A stretch of DNA of 64,000 nucleotides from AC-32 sp963788215 (GCA_963788215.1 CAWBFX010000010.1:620001-684000), one strand, 5' to 3'; shown: positions 33,972 to 42,529, counted from the first letter of the stretch. Numbers and translations are program-made. The notes: generated from the letters alone by a model not told the origin.

Positions 33972-34916
33972 CTAGGAACTCTTCGACTCGGCGGCGCGCG
34001 CTCGGCCGAGGATCTCGCGTAACCGCAGCGTCCGCAGTTCCAGGAAGATCGCGATCGCGCCGATCGCGACGTTGAAGATCGTCACGGCCGCGTACATGCC
34101 GACGCTGAACGCGAGCAGGCGCGAACCGGACGCCTGGCCGTGCAGGACGTAGACCAGCAGCCCCTGCTTGGTTCCCGCGCCGCCGGGCGAGAACGGCAGC
34201 AGCGTCGAGAGGCTGTCCACGACCTGGGCGAGCAGCGCGTTGTGCACCGTGGCGTGGACGTGGAAGGCCCGGAGGAACCAGTAGAGCGACGCGATCCGGC
34301 AGAGCCAGCTCGCGAACTGCCAGCTCGCGACCTCGCGCAGGTACCGCGGCCGGTCGCGGAGGATCACGACCCCACGCCCGATCCGCTGCTTGAAGTTCTC
34401 GACGTGCTTCTGCGCCCACAACCAGAGCCAGATCGCGCCGATGGTCAGTAAGGCCACCGCGGTCGCGGTCGCCTTCGAGTGCTGGAAGAGCCAGCCCCAG
34501 TCGAAGGCGGGCACGCTCGGCAGAACGTGCAGGCTCGGAAGCACGCCCTGCGTGAGCGCCCAGAGGAAGAGCGCCGTCGACAGGACGATGTCGAGCACGG
34601 TCTCGGTAAAGAGCGTCGAGGCGAGCGTCGTCCACGTCATGCGCGGGTAGTCGCGGCGGACGAAGTAGAGCTTCACGAGGTCTCCTCCGCGCCCCGGGAC
34701 GATTGAGTTCACGCCGACTCCCGCGATGTACGCGCCGAACACCGGCCGCCAGCGCACGCGCTCGTCGGGATAGGAGGCCCGCAGGATGTTGCGCCAAGCC
34801 ACCGTCCGGAGCACGAGCTTCAGGAAGTGGAAGCCGAGCGCGATCGCGAGCGCGGTCCACCCGACGGAGGCCAACTCGTCGAAGAAGACCCTGACAGCGT
34901 GAAAGAACTCGTCCAC
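33972..34916 (-). CDS. Lysylphosphatidylglycerol synthase TM-region/flippase-like membrane protein (UPF0104)
   Basis: The 314-residue protein has about seven membrane helices and the family's conserved segment GVGVNSIVPGRGGDLVKLY (residues 67-85), plus LLPFSPGGAGTKQG near residue 245, both typical of the MprF-type flippase domain without the synthetase half. Such proteins move or bind lipids in the membrane; the cargo is unknown. It is divergent from valS with 19 bp between starts. Confidence 0.85.
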   Translation of the reverse strand: MDEFFHAVRVFFDELASVGWTALAIALGFHFLKLVLRTVAWRNILRASYPDERVRWRPVFGAYIAGVGVNSIVPGRGGDLVKLYFVRRDYPRMTWTTLASTLFTETVLDIVLSTALFLWALTQGVLPSLHVLPSVPAFDWGWLFQHSKATATAVALLTIGAIWLWLWAQKHVENFKQRIGRGVVILRDRPRYLREVASWQFASWLCRIASLYWFLRAFHVHATVHNALLAQVVDSLSTLLPFSPGGAGTKQGLLVYVLHGQASGSRLLAFSVGMYAAVTIFNVAIGAIAIFLELRTLRLREILGRARAAESKSS

Positions 34917-34923
34917 GTCTTCG

Positions 34924-34929
34924 TAAACT
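34924..34929 (+). promoter_or_regulatory. Probable -10 box of valS (leaderless mRNA)
   Basis: TAAACT ends 6 nt before the valS ATG, leaving no space for a ribosome binding site. It lies within the 5' end of the divergent flippase gene's upstream region. Confidence 0.5.
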
Positions 34930-34935
34930 TGCCCT

Positions 34936-37344
34936 ATGGAGCCGCTCTACGACCCGAAAGCCGTCGAATCGCGCTGGCAGCGCACCTGGGAGGAGGAAGG
35001 CCTCTACAACGCCGAGCCCGGCGCGGGCGCGGAGAGCTTCGTGATCATGCACCCGCCGCCGAACATCTCGGGGTCGCTCACGATCGGCCATTGCCTGCAG
35101 CTTTCGCTCGAGGATGCGCTCGTTCGCTGGCACCGGATGCGCGGCTTCAACACGCTCTTCCAGCCCGGATACGACCACGCGGGCATCTCGACGTGGGCGG
35201 CGATCGGGCGCGAGCTGGCGAAGGAGGGAAAGACGCAGCGCGACCTGGGGCGCGAGGGCTTCGAGAAGTACGCGTGGGACTGGCTCGAGCGCTACGGCGG
35301 CACGATCATGCAGCAGTTCCGCCTGCTCGGCGCCTCGCTCGACTACCGGCGCGAGCGGTTCACGATGGACCCCGCCTACTACGCGGCGGTCATGCGCTGG
35401 TTCGTACACCTCTACGAGCGCGGCTGGATCTACCGCGGCAACCGGATCGTCAACTGGTGCCCGCGCGACCTGACCGCGCTCTCCGACCTCGAGGTCGAGC
35501 ACGAGGACGCGGACGACACGCTCGTCTACGTGCGCTACCCGCTCGCCGGCGGCGGCGGTGAGGTCACGATCGCGACCGTTCGTCCGGCGACGATCCTCGC
35601 GGACGTCGCCGTGGCCGTTCACCCCGACGACGACCGCTACCGCGATCTGGTCGGCAAGGAGGTCGTCGTGCCGTACGTCGAGCGGCGTGTGCCGGTGATC
35701 GCGGACGAGCGCGTCGAGCCGGAGTTCGGCACGGGCGCGCTCAAGGTGACACCCGGGCACGACCCGACCGACTTCGAGATCGGGCGCGACCACGAGCTCC
35801 CGGAGCTCGCCGTGATCGGCCCCGACGGCCGGATGAACGACGAGGCGGGCGACCTCGCCGGCCTGACGCAGGAGGAGGCCGGCGCGCGCGTGCTCGCGTG
35901 GCTGGAAGAGCGTGGGCAGCTCGACCGCAGCGAGCCGTACCGCCACTCGATCGGCACCTGCCAGCGCTGCCACACGCGCGTCGAGCCGCTGATCATGCTC
36001 CAGTGGTGGTGCGCGATGGAGGAGCTGGCCGCGCCGGCCATCGCCGCCGTCAAGGAGGGCCGCGTGCGCTTCACCCCCGAGCGCTTCTCGCGCGTGTGCC
36101 TCGACTGGCTCGAGAACGTCCGCCCGTGGTGCATCTCGCGCCAGATCTGGTGGGGCCATCGGATCCCGGTCTGGTACTGCCCTGCTGGCCACATCACCGT
36201 CGCCGAGACCGCGCCCTCCGAGTGTGCCGAGTGCGGGTCGCGCGAGCTCCGCCAGGACGAAGACGTGCTCGACACGTGGTTCTCCTCCGCGCTCTACCCG
36301 TTCGCGACTCTCGGCTGGCCGGAGCAGACGCCGGAGCTCGAGGCGTTCTATCCCGGCGACGTGCTCACGACGGCGCGCGACATCATCTTCCTCTGGGTCG
36401 CGCGCATGATCTTCGCCGGGCTCGAGCTCCTCGGGAAGGAGCCCTTCCACGACGCCGTCATCCACTCGTATCTGCAGAACCCCGAAGGGAAGCGCATGTC
36501 GCGCACGCTCGGCACGGGAATCGACCCCGAGGAGGTGCTCGAGCCATACGGGGCCGACGCGAGCCGCTACGGGCTGCTGAAGATGGCGTCGAGCCAGGAT
36601 CCGCGCTTCTCGTTCGGCTCGATCGAGGAGGGCCGCAAGCTGGCGATCAAGCTCTGGAACGTCTCGCGCCTGCTCCTCCAGAACGCGGGCGGCGCGACGC
36701 CGGATGCGCGGCCGCAGGCGCTCGAGGAGCGCTGGATCCTCGCGCGGCTCGAGGCCGGTCGCGCCGAGCTCGAGGACTGCTTCGACCGCTACGACTTCGC
36801 GGCCGCCGTGAAGATGCTCTACCGGCTCACCTTCGACGAGTTCTGCGACTGGTATGCCGAGGCGGTCAAGCCCCGGCTCTACGACGGCGACGGGGACGCC
36901 CAGGCGACCGCGCTTGCCGCGCTCGAGCGCCTGCTGAAGCTCCTCCACCCGGTGATGCCCCACGTCACCGAGGAGATCTGGTCGCAGTTCCACGGCGACC
37001 GGCTGATCGTCGCGGCGTGGCCGGAACCGGACGACAGCTTGGCCCCGGACGCCGAGGCTCTCGACCGCGTCCAGGACCTCGCCCGAATCTTTCGCCGCAG
37101 CGGCGTGCTCGTCGAGCTCGACGGGGAGGAGCGCCGCATCTTCGAAGCGGTGGTGAAGCCAGGCCGGGTGAAGGCGAACGGGAACATCGACGCGGAGCTC
37201 GATCGCCTTCGCGGAGAGATCGCACGAGCCGAGAAGATGCTCGCCAACGAGCGCTTCGTGGAGAACGCGCCTGACGACGTCGTCGAGGCCGAGCGCGACA
37301 AGCTGGAGCGTTACCGCCGCGAGCTCGATGCCCTCTCAGCTTGA
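34936..37344 (+). CDS. valS: Valyl-tRNA synthetase
   Basis: The enzyme (802 residues, shorter than the usual 870-950) charges tRNA-Val. HIGH motif: NISGSLTIGHC (about residue 45). The KMSKS motif is unusual, RMSRTLGTG, with Arg in place of both lysines. Editing-domain ATVRPATILADVAV, zinc-type CPAGH/CAECG and the anticodon-binding domain (LLHPVMPHVTEEIW) are present, and the C-terminus ends in the family's coiled coil (LRGEIARAEKMLANERFVENAP). folC starts inside its last codons, as in other Actinobacteria. Confidence 0.96.
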   Translation: MEPLYDPKAVESRWQRTWEEEGLYNAEPGAGAESFVIMHPPPNISGSLTIGHCLQLSLEDALVRWHRMRGFNTLFQPGYDHAGISTWAAIGRELAKEGKTQRDLGREGFEKYAWDWLERYGGTIMQQFRLLGASLDYRRERFTMDPAYYAAVMRWFVHLYERGWIYRGNRIVNWCPRDLTALSDLEVEHEDADDTLVYVRYPLAGGGGEVTIATVRPATILADVAVAVHPDDDRYRDLVGKEVVVPYVERRVPVIADERVEPEFGTGALKVTPGHDPTDFEIGRDHELPELAVIGPDGRMNDEAGDLAGLTQEEAGARVLAWLEERGQLDRSEPYRHSIGTCQRCHTRVEPLIMLQWWCAMEELAAPAIAAVKEGRVRFTPERFSRVCLDWLENVRPWCISRQIWWGHRIPVWYCPAGHITVAETAPSECAECGSRELRQDEDVLDTWFSSALYPFATLGWPEQTPELEAFYPGDVLTTARDIIFLWVARMIFAGLELLGKEPFHDAVIHSYLQNPEGKRMSRTLGTGIDPEEVLEPYGADASRYGLLKMASSQDPRFSFGSIEEGRKLAIKLWNVSRLLLQNAGGATPDARPQALEERWILARLEAGRAELEDCFDRYDFAAAVKMLYRLTFDEFCDWYAEAVKPRLYDGDGDAQATALAALERLLKLLHPVMPHVTEEIWSQFHGDRLIVAAWPEPDDSLAPDAEALDRVQDLARIFRRSGVLVELDGEERRIFEAVVKPGRVKANGNIDAELDRLRGEIARAEKMLANERFVENAPDDVVEAERDKLERYRRELDALSA

Positions 37345-38395
37345 GTGGCTCGTCTCGCTCTCGCCCTGGCCCGAGGAGTTCGGGCTGGGGCGGATGCACG
37401 CGCTCCTGGCCGAGCTCGGCGACCCGCAGCGCGCGTTTCCGGCGATTCATGTCGTCGGCACGAACGGCAAGTCGACCGCGACGCGCCGGGCCGCCGCATT
37501 TCTCTTGCGCGAGGGCCTGAGCGTCGGCGCCTACACCTCGCCGCACGTCTCGGGTTGGAGCGAGCGGATCCAGGTCGACGGCGAGGACGCGGACCTCGAG
37601 CAGGCGCTCGAGCGCGTGCGGGAGCCCGCGGAGCGTCTCGGCGCGACCCAGTTCGAGGTCCTGACCGCCGCCGCCTTCGCCGAGTTCGCGATCGCGCAGG
37701 TCGACGTCGCCGTCGTCGAGGCGGGGCTCGGCGGCAGGCTCGACGCGACGAACGTGCTCGACGCGCGCGTGGTCGCGCTCACGAACGTCGGCCTCGACCA
37801 CACCGATGTCCTCGGCGAGACCCGCGAGCAGATCGCGGCCGAGAAGCTCGCCGTGCTCTCGCCCGGCGCGGTCCTCGTCTCCGGCGAGCCGGAGTGGGGC
37901 GGCATCCATGCCGACGACGTGGGCCGGGCCGCTGCCGAGGCCTTCCTCGGACGCGAGCTGGAAGGGGACGTCGAGATCTCGCTCCCTGGGCGGTTCGACG
38001 TCGTCGGCGAGGACGTCTTCGCCGGAGCGCACAACCCGGCCGGGGTCGAGTGGCTGCTCCCGCGCCTGCCGCGAGGCGACTACGTCGTCGTCGCGTCGAT
38101 CCTCCAGGACAAGGACGCGGCGGCGATGCTGCGGCTCCTCGGCGGCGCCGGCCGCTCGCTCGTCGCCACCGCCTCGGCCAGCGCCCGCGCACTCGACGCG
38201 GAAGAGCTCGCGCGGATCGCCGGGCCGTTCTTCGACGTCGTCGAGGCCGTGACCGAGCCCGAGGAGGCACTCGCGCGCGCCCGCGACCTCGCCGGCCCCG
38301 ACGGTGCCGTCCTCGTCACCGGCTCGCTCTACCTCCTCGCGGACCTCTCCGTCCGCCCGAACCGAATACCATGGGAAAGCTCGGCGAGAGGCTGA
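37328..38395 (+). CDS. folC: Folylpolyglutamate synthase / dihydrofolate synthase
   Basis: The 355-residue enzyme adds glutamate to folates. The P-loop is HVVGTNGKSTATR (about 40-52), followed by TSPHVSGWSERIQVDG (folate site), VVEAGLGGRLDATN and NVGLDHTDVLG. VFAGAHNPAGVEWLLPRL is the C-domain signature. It is 60-80 residues shorter than typical FolC. ATG 37328 overlaps valS by 17 bp. Its last 25 bp overlap the next small gene. Confidence 0.93.
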   Translation: MPSQLEWLVSLSPWPEEFGLGRMHALLAELGDPQRAFPAIHVVGTNGKSTATRRAAAFLLREGLSVGAYTSPHVSGWSERIQVDGEDADLEQALERVREPAERLGATQFEVLTAAAFAEFAIAQVDVAVVEAGLGGRLDATNVLDARVVALTNVGLDHTDVLGETREQIAAEKLAVLSPGAVLVSGEPEWGGIHADDVGRAAAEAFLGRELEGDVEISLPGRFDVVGEDVFAGAHNPAGVEWLLPRLPRGDYVVVASILQDKDAAAMLRLLGGAGRSLVATASASARALDAEELARIAGPFFDVVEAVTEPEEALARARDLAGPDGAVLVTGSLYLLADLSVRPNRIPWESSARG

Positions 38396-38484
38396 GCGTC
38401 TTCGCAGTTGCCGCCGTCGTCGTACTGGCGATCGTCGGTTTCGCGTTTGCCGCCGGCTATCTCGTGGGGAAGCTCCTCCTGTGA
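38371..38484 (+). CDS. 37-residue single-pass membrane protein
   Basis: ATG 38371 opens a 37-residue peptide: basic start (GKLGERLS), one clear membrane helix (VFAVAAVVVLAIVGFAFAAG) and short basic end (YLVGKLLL). It overlaps folC by 25 bp and its TGA overlaps the GTG of the next gene (GTGA), so it is translationally tied to both neighbours. In other Actinobacteria a DUF4233 membrane gene sits in this slot. Function unknown. Confidence 0.65.
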   Translation: MGKLGERLSVFAVAAVVVLAIVGFAFAAGYLVGKLLL

Positions 38485-39005
38485 GGGCGCACGTGATCGC
38501 AGCGGACAACGGGATCTTCAACTTCTTCAGCCACAGCACCTGGCTGGTTCTCCGGAACCTGGCGGTGTTCATCGTGTGCGTCTTCTGGCTCTCGATCGCG
38601 TACTGGGTCTACAAGGACGCGCGGCGCAGGATCGAGGACCCGTGGCTCGTCGGCATGGCGACGATCCTCGGCCTCTTCCCGCCGTTCATCGGCGCACTGG
38701 TCTACATGCTCTTCCGCCCGCCGGAGTACCTCGACGACGTGCGCGAGCGGGAGCTCGAGATCAAGGCGATGGAGGAGCGGCTCTCGCGGCGCGACATGCA
38801 CTGCCCGGTGTGCCGCGCCGACGTCGACCCCGCCTTCCTGATCTGTCCCGTCTGCACGACGCGGCTCCGCCAGTCGTGCCGCAACTGCAAGGCGCCGCTG
38901 GAGGCCCTCTGGCAGATCTGCCCGTACTGCGAGACGCCCGTCGAGACCGCGCCGGTCGACCTCGACCAGCCGACACTGACGCCGCCGAGACCGCGGCGCT
39001 CGTAG
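38481..39005 (+). CDS. Membrane-anchored double zinc-ribbon protein
   Basis: The protein has 174 residues from GTG 38481 (GTG 38493 also possible). Two membrane helices (WLVLRNLAVFIVCVFWLSIAY and GMATILGLFPPFIGALVYML) flank a short basic loop (YKDARRRIEDP). After a charged helix, four CxxC knuckles follow (CPVC, CPVC, CRNC, CPYC), i.e. two zinc ribbons of the DZR type facing the cytoplasm. This suggests a regulatory or docking role for proteins or RNA. It is coupled to the 37-residue peptide upstream and followed by ndk. Confidence 0.75.
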   Translation: MRAHVIAADNGIFNFFSHSTWLVLRNLAVFIVCVFWLSIAYWVYKDARRRIEDPWLVGMATILGLFPPFIGALVYMLFRPPEYLDDVRERELEIKAMEERLSRRDMHCPVCRADVDPAFLICPVCTTRLRQSCRNCKAPLEALWQICPYCETPVETAPVDLDQPTLTPPRPRRS

Positions 39006-39008
39006 ACT
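39003..39008 (+). promoter_or_regulatory. Probable -10 box of ndk
   Basis: TAGACT begins in the stop codon of the zinc-ribbon gene and ends 10 nt before the TTG start of ndk. Confidence 0.45.
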
Positions 39009-39018
39009 CAGCGCCGTC

Positions 39019-39426
39019 TTGGCGCTGGAGCGGACACTGATCCTGATCAAGCCCGACGCGATGGCCCGCGGGCTCGCGGGTGAGATCGTCGCGCGCTTCG
39101 AGCGGCGCGGCCTCGTCGTGCAGGAGGCGCGGCTCGTGCGGGTCGACCGCGACCTCGCCGAGCGCCACTACGCGGAGCATTCCGAGAAGCCGTTCTTCGG
39201 CGAGCTCGTGTCGTTCATCACGTCAGGGCCGACGCTCGCGCTCGCGCTCGAGGGTGAAGGCGCGATCGCGACTGCGCGGTCGACGATCGGCGCGACGAAT
39301 CCCTCGGAGGCGACGCCGGGCTCGATCCGCGGCGATTTCGCGCTGGCGATGCCGAACAACCTCGTGCACGGCTCCGACTCGCCCGAGTCCGCCGAGCGCG
39401 AGCTCGGGCTCTGGTTCGGTGGCTGA
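39019..39426 (+). CDS. ndk: Nucleoside diphosphate kinase
   Basis: The 135-residue enzyme transfers phosphate from ATP to other NDPs through a phospho-histidine. LILIKPDAMARG is the family start, FFGELVSFITSGP the dimer strand, GATNPSEATPGSIRGDFA the nucleotide loop, and NLVHGSDSPESAERE contains the catalytic His. The start is TTG 39019; no ATG or GTG fits. The methyltransferase start overlaps its end by 8 bp. Confidence 0.96.
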   Translation: MALERTLILIKPDAMARGLAGEIVARFERRGLVVQEARLVRVDRDLAERHYAEHSEKPFFGELVSFITSGPTLALALEGEGAIATARSTIGATNPSEATPGSIRGDFALAMPNNLVHGSDSPESAERELGLWFGG

Positions 39427-40201
39427 GCGGGACTACGTCGCCGTCAACCGCGCGGGCTGGACCCGCTCGAACGCGGAATACACCGACCGGGCCGCGCACG
39501 ACACCTGGGCGCAGGAGGAGATCACCTGGGGGCAGTGGTCGAAGCCCGAGCGCGAGGTGCAGATCCTGCCCGACGTCACCGGCAAAGACGTGATCGAGCT
39601 CGGCTGCGGCACCGCGTACTTCGGCGCGTGGCTCAAGCGGGCGGGCGCGCGGCGGGTCGTCGGCGTCGACGTCACTCCCGCGCAGCTCGAGACAGCTCGG
39701 CGGATGGACGAGGAGTTCGGCCTTGGGCTCGAGCTCATCGAGGCCAACGCGGAGGACGTGCCGCTGCCGGACGGTTCGTTCGACGTCGCGTTCTCCGAGT
39801 ACGGCGCCTCGATCTGGTGCGACCCGGCGCTGTGGATCCCGGAGGCGGCGCGGCTCCTGCGGCCGGGCGGCGAGCTCGTCTTCATGCGCGGTTCGACGCT
39901 GCGGATCCTCTGCGCGCCGGACGAGGGCAAGACCGCGAACCGGCTCGAGCGGCCGCAGCGCGGCATGTACAGGCTCGAGTGGCCCGCGACGGACGAGGAC
40001 TGGGAGGGTGTCGAGTTCCATCCGGGGCTGGGCGAAATGCTCGCGATCCTGCGGCAGAACGGGTTCGAGCTGCTCGATTTCCGCGAGCTCTACGCGCCCG
40101 ACGACGCGGTCGACCACGAGTACTACAGCGACCCGCCGGCCGAGTGGGCGAAGCAGTGGCCGGCGGAGGAAATTTGGCGGCTCCGCCTGCACCACCGCTG
40201 A
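39419..40201 (+). CDS. Class I SAM-dependent methyltransferase
   Basis: The protein has 260 residues from GTG 39419, overlapping ndk. Motif I is VIELGCGTAYFGAWL, followed by VVGVDVTPAQLETA (acidic ribose ligand) and a post-I EANAEDVPLPDGSFDVAFSEYG, a classic small-molecule methyltransferase layout. The N-terminal WSKPEREVQILPDV resembles a subgroup found widely in Actinobacteria. The acceptor is unknown. maf starts within its last 28 bp. Confidence 0.88.
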   Translation: MAERDYVAVNRAGWTRSNAEYTDRAAHDTWAQEEITWGQWSKPEREVQILPDVTGKDVIELGCGTAYFGAWLKRAGARRVVGVDVTPAQLETARRMDEEFGLGLELIEANAEDVPLPDGSFDVAFSEYGASIWCDPALWIPEAARLLRPGGELVFMRGSTLRILCAPDEGKTANRLERPQRGMYRLEWPATDEDWEGVEFHPGLGEMLAILRQNGFELLDFRELYAPDDAVDHEYYSDPPAEWAKQWPAEEIWRLRLHHR

Positions 40202-40743
40202 TCCTCGCGTCGACCTCGCCGCGGCGTCGGCAGATCCTCGAGCTGCTGCGGATCCCGTTCGACGTCGTCGCTCCGGACTTCGAGGAGACGGAAGACGATC
40301 CGGTCGCCCACGCTCTGGGCAAGGCGCGCTCCGTTGGGGTCTCCGACGAGCGGCCCGTGCTCGGCTGCGACACCGAGGTGGTCTGCGGCGGCCGCGTCTA
40401 CGGCAAGCCCGAGAACGACACGGAGGCCGAGGAGATGCTGGAGAGCCTCTCCGGCAAGACCCACGAGGTCGTGTCGGGGCTGGTGCTCCTCACGCCCGGC
40501 TGGGAAGAGGTGCACGAGGACGTCACGCGGGTGACGTTCCGGCCGCTGACACCGCGCGACCTGGCGCACTACCTCGCGAGCCGAGAGTGGGAGGGTCGCG
40601 CCGGCGCCTACGCGATCCAGGGCCTGGGCGCCTCCCTCGTGGAGCGGATCGAAGGCGACTTCTGGACGGTCGTCGGGCTGCCGGCCGCGCTACTCGTTCG
40701 CCTCCTCGCGGAGCGCTTCCCGGGCGTCTACGGGTTCGGCTGA
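40174..40743 (+). CDS. maf: Maf family nucleotide pyrophosphatase
   Basis: The 189-residue protein begins at TTG 40174, chosen because GGAGG lies 4-5 nt upstream at about 40166-40170. LILASTSPRRRQILELL is the Maf signature; CDTEVVCGGRVYGKP and EWEGRAGAYAIQG are the substrate-pocket motifs. Maf enzymes hydrolyse non-canonical or canonical NTPs and are tied to septum and cell-shape control, fitting the mre genes downstream. A REP/RAYT insertion follows directly. Confidence 0.93.
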   Translation: MAAPPAPPLILASTSPRRRQILELLRIPFDVVAPDFEETEDDPVAHALGKARSVGVSDERPVLGCDTEVVCGGRVYGKPENDTEAEEMLESLSGKTHEVVSGLVLLTPGWEEVHEDVTRVTFRPLTPRDLAHYLASREWEGRAGAYAIQGLGASLVERIEGDFWTVVGLPAALLVRLLAERFPGVYGFG

Positions 40744-41375
40744 TCTCCGACCGCCTCAACCGGGGTCTGACCCCGGGTCAGACCCCGGGGTCGAGGCGCC
40801 GGGAGCTGACGGCGGTTCGTATCCTCGGCAGGAGAATGGAGCACGAATTTCCGGAACTCGTCGCGTGCCACTTCCAGTTCACGACCGAAGTGCCGGAGGA
40901 CCCGCTCTGTGGTGAGGAAGGACGGGACCCGACTCTCACCAACCAGCGGGCGGTAGCTACTCCATCTCCATTCGCCTGGATCAGCGCAGAGGCCGGCTCG
41001 AACCGGGTTATTGAGGATGTAGCGCACGAGCTCGAGGAAGTGCTCATCGCTCTCGACGAGCTCACCATAGAATCGGCCTTCGAATACATGTCCGGTTTGC
41101 CCGTTGCGCTTGTTGAACCATTGCGCATACCGGCCCTTAAGCCACTGTGTTCCCGCGGAGATGTTCGCGTCGGTCGTCTCGATGAGGAGATGGATGTGGT
41201 TCGGCATCAGGCAGAAGGTGTGGCACAGCCAGCCGAAACGAACGACGCTTGCATCGAGAAGTTCCAAGAACAGCTCGTACGCGACCAGGTCGTGGAAGAG
41301 CGTCCGCCGGCCGTTGCCTCGCGACCCGACTTTGTAGATGCCGCCCGCAATCTGGACTCGGGGTGCGCGCGGCAT
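40728..41375 (-). mobile_element. REP-associated tyrosine transposase (RAYT, TnpA_REP)
   Basis: The protein has 215 residues from ATG 41373-41375. It shows the Y1 HUH-type transposase core: YKVGSRGNGRRTLFHD, the metal-binding HxH in CLMPNHIHLLIE, the catalytic Tyr region LKGRYAQWFNKR, and GHVFEGRFYGELVESDEHFLELVRYILNNPVRAGL, the family hallmark. No partner TnpB is present. Its reading frame runs through the left REP palindrome, so the last residues (RGLTRGQTP and on) are REP-encoded, and the stop lies inside the maf 3' end. RAYTs mobilise or maintain REP palindromes; here both flanks carry them. Confidence 0.92.
40761..40791. repeat. Left REP palindrome
   Basis: GGGGTCTGACCC-c-GGGTCAGACCCC (40762-40786) is a perfect 12-bp inverted repeat around one base, followed by GGGGTC. 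The unit GGGTCTGACCCC is shared with the right flank of the transposase gene. Confidence 0.9.
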
Positions 41376-41467
41376 GATCGACCAGAGTATGTGCGTCGCG
41401 TTCAGGCCACGGATACTTCCGAAGATTTCGTGACAGTTCGCGGCGGCACTTGGCACAAAGCCGAAAC

Positions 41468-41497
41468 CCGGGGTCTGACCCCGGGTCTGACCCCGGG
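41468..41497. repeat. Right REP element
   Basis: Two direct copies of GGGTCTGACCCC lie side by side between CCCG and GGGG, flanking the RAYT gene on the side of tag. Unlike the left copy, the two units face the same way. Confidence 0.88.
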
Positions 41498-41504
41498 GTA
41501 GCGG

Positions 41505-42110
41505 TTGGCCGGCGACGTCGTCACCGGCGAGGACGGGCAACGGCGCTGCCGCTGGGGCTCCGGCGACGAGGCTTACCGCGCCTACCACGACACAGAGTGG
41601 GGCCGGCCCGTGCTCGACGAGCGCGGGCTCTACGAGAAGCTCTGCCTCGAGTGCCTCCAGAGCGGCCTCTCCTGGGCGCTGATCCTGCGCAAGCGCGAGG
41701 GCCTGCGCGAGGCCTTCGCCGGGTTCGACCCCGAGGCTGTCGCCGGCCTCGACGTGGAGCGGCTCCTCGAGGACGCGCGCGTCATCCGCAATCGCAAGAA
41801 GCTCGAGGCGATCGTCCGCAACGCCGAGGCGACTATCGCCATGCGAGACGAGACGCCCTTGCCGGAGCTGATCTGGAGCTTCCGCCGGCGCGATCGCCGC
41901 GCACCCCGCGGCTACGGCGAGATGCCTTCCCTCAACGAGGAATCGAAGGAGCTGGCCAAGGAGCTGAAGCGCCGGGGCTTCGCGTTCGTCGGCCCGACCA
42001 CGGTCTACTCGACGATGCAGGCGGTCGGCGTCGTGAACGACCACCTCGCCGGGTGCTTCGTGCGCGCAGAAGTCGAGGCGGCGCGCAAGGCCCTCAGCGC
42101 CGGCGCTTGA
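41505..42110 (+). CDS. tag: DNA-3-methyladenine glycosylase I
   Basis: The 201-residue base-excision repair enzyme removes 3-methyladenine. RCRWG (zinc Cys), YHDTEWGRPV (zinc His and the family signature), LCLECLQSGLSWALILRKR, PSLNEESKELAKELKRRGFAFVGPT with the tyrosine following, and NDHLAGCF (second His and Cys) are all present. The start is TTG 41505, 8 bp after the right REP. It probably followed maf before the REP/RAYT insertion. Its 3' end overlaps the opposing DUF3052 gene by 17 bp. Confidence 0.94.
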   Translation: MAGDVVTGEDGQRRCRWGSGDEAYRAYHDTEWGRPVLDERGLYEKLCLECLQSGLSWALILRKREGLREAFAGFDPEAVAGLDVERLLEDARVIRNRKKLEAIVRNAEATIAMRDETPLPELIWSFRRRDRRAPRGYGEMPSLNEESKELAKELKRRGFAFVGPTTVYSTMQAVGVVNDHLAGCFVRAEVEAARKALSAGA

Positions 42111-42492
42111 AGCGGAGGCCCGACCAGGTCTCGTCGATCGCCGCGACCTTGAAGTCGACGAAGCCGCGCTCGAGACCGGCTTCCCGGACCAGACCCTCGG
42201 TCACGCCGGTGTGCAGCGGCGACGCCTTCTTCGCCCACACGACCCAGACGTCGTCGACGGCCCGATCTCGGGCCAGCCGGTCCCAGCGGCTCTCCACCTC
42301 CCTGACCCGGGTGACGAACGCGAGCGTCAGGTCACGCTGCCCGCGCCCGCTCCGCCGAAGGCACGCGCCGGGCGGCAGCTGGCCGAGCACCTGATCGAAG
42401 CCCGCAGGCGCTCCGACCAGCGCCACCACCGACCCCTCCGCGATCCCGAGCTTCTTCGTGAGCGGTGTATCCGAGTAACCCGCGCGTTCCAT
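42094..42492 (-). CDS. DUF3052 family protein
   Basis: The 132-residue protein matches the DUF3052 layout: GYSDTPLTKKLGI at the start, VVALVGAPAGF, then DDVWVVWAKKAS and VDFKVAAIDETWSGLRFKRRR at the end, where the DxTWSGLxFxxR block is the hallmark. In Actinobacteria these small proteins are linked to fatty acid/lipid homeostasis, but no reaction is established. It is divergent from mreB, 48 bp away. Confidence 0.85.
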   Translation of the reverse strand: MERAGYSDTPLTKKLGIAEGSVVALVGAPAGFDQVLGQLPPGACLRRSGRGQRDLTLAFVTRVREVESRWDRLARDRAVDDVWVVWAKKASPLHTGVTEGLVREAGLERGFVDFKVAAIDETWSGLRFKRRR

Positions 42493-42523
42493 CGACTTGC
42501 AGGACTTTATGCAGCCACGCCGC

Positions 42524-42529
42524 TAGACT
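42524..42529 (+). promoter_or_regulatory. Probable -10 box of mreB
   Basis: TAGACT ends 11 nt before the mreB ATG, leaving a leader of only about 5 nt. No Shine-Dalgarno sequence is present. Confidence 0.5.

Noticed and set aside
33052..36993. A 1313-residue open frame on the minus strand opposite valS
   Set aside because: It is the antisense shadow of valS and neighbours in GC-rich DNA; the translation is Arg/Ala/Leu-rich without any domain, and valS is certain.
40728..41500. A complete IS200/IS605 element
   Set aside because: No tnpB and the protein has the RAYT-type features with REP flanks rather than IS200 ends.
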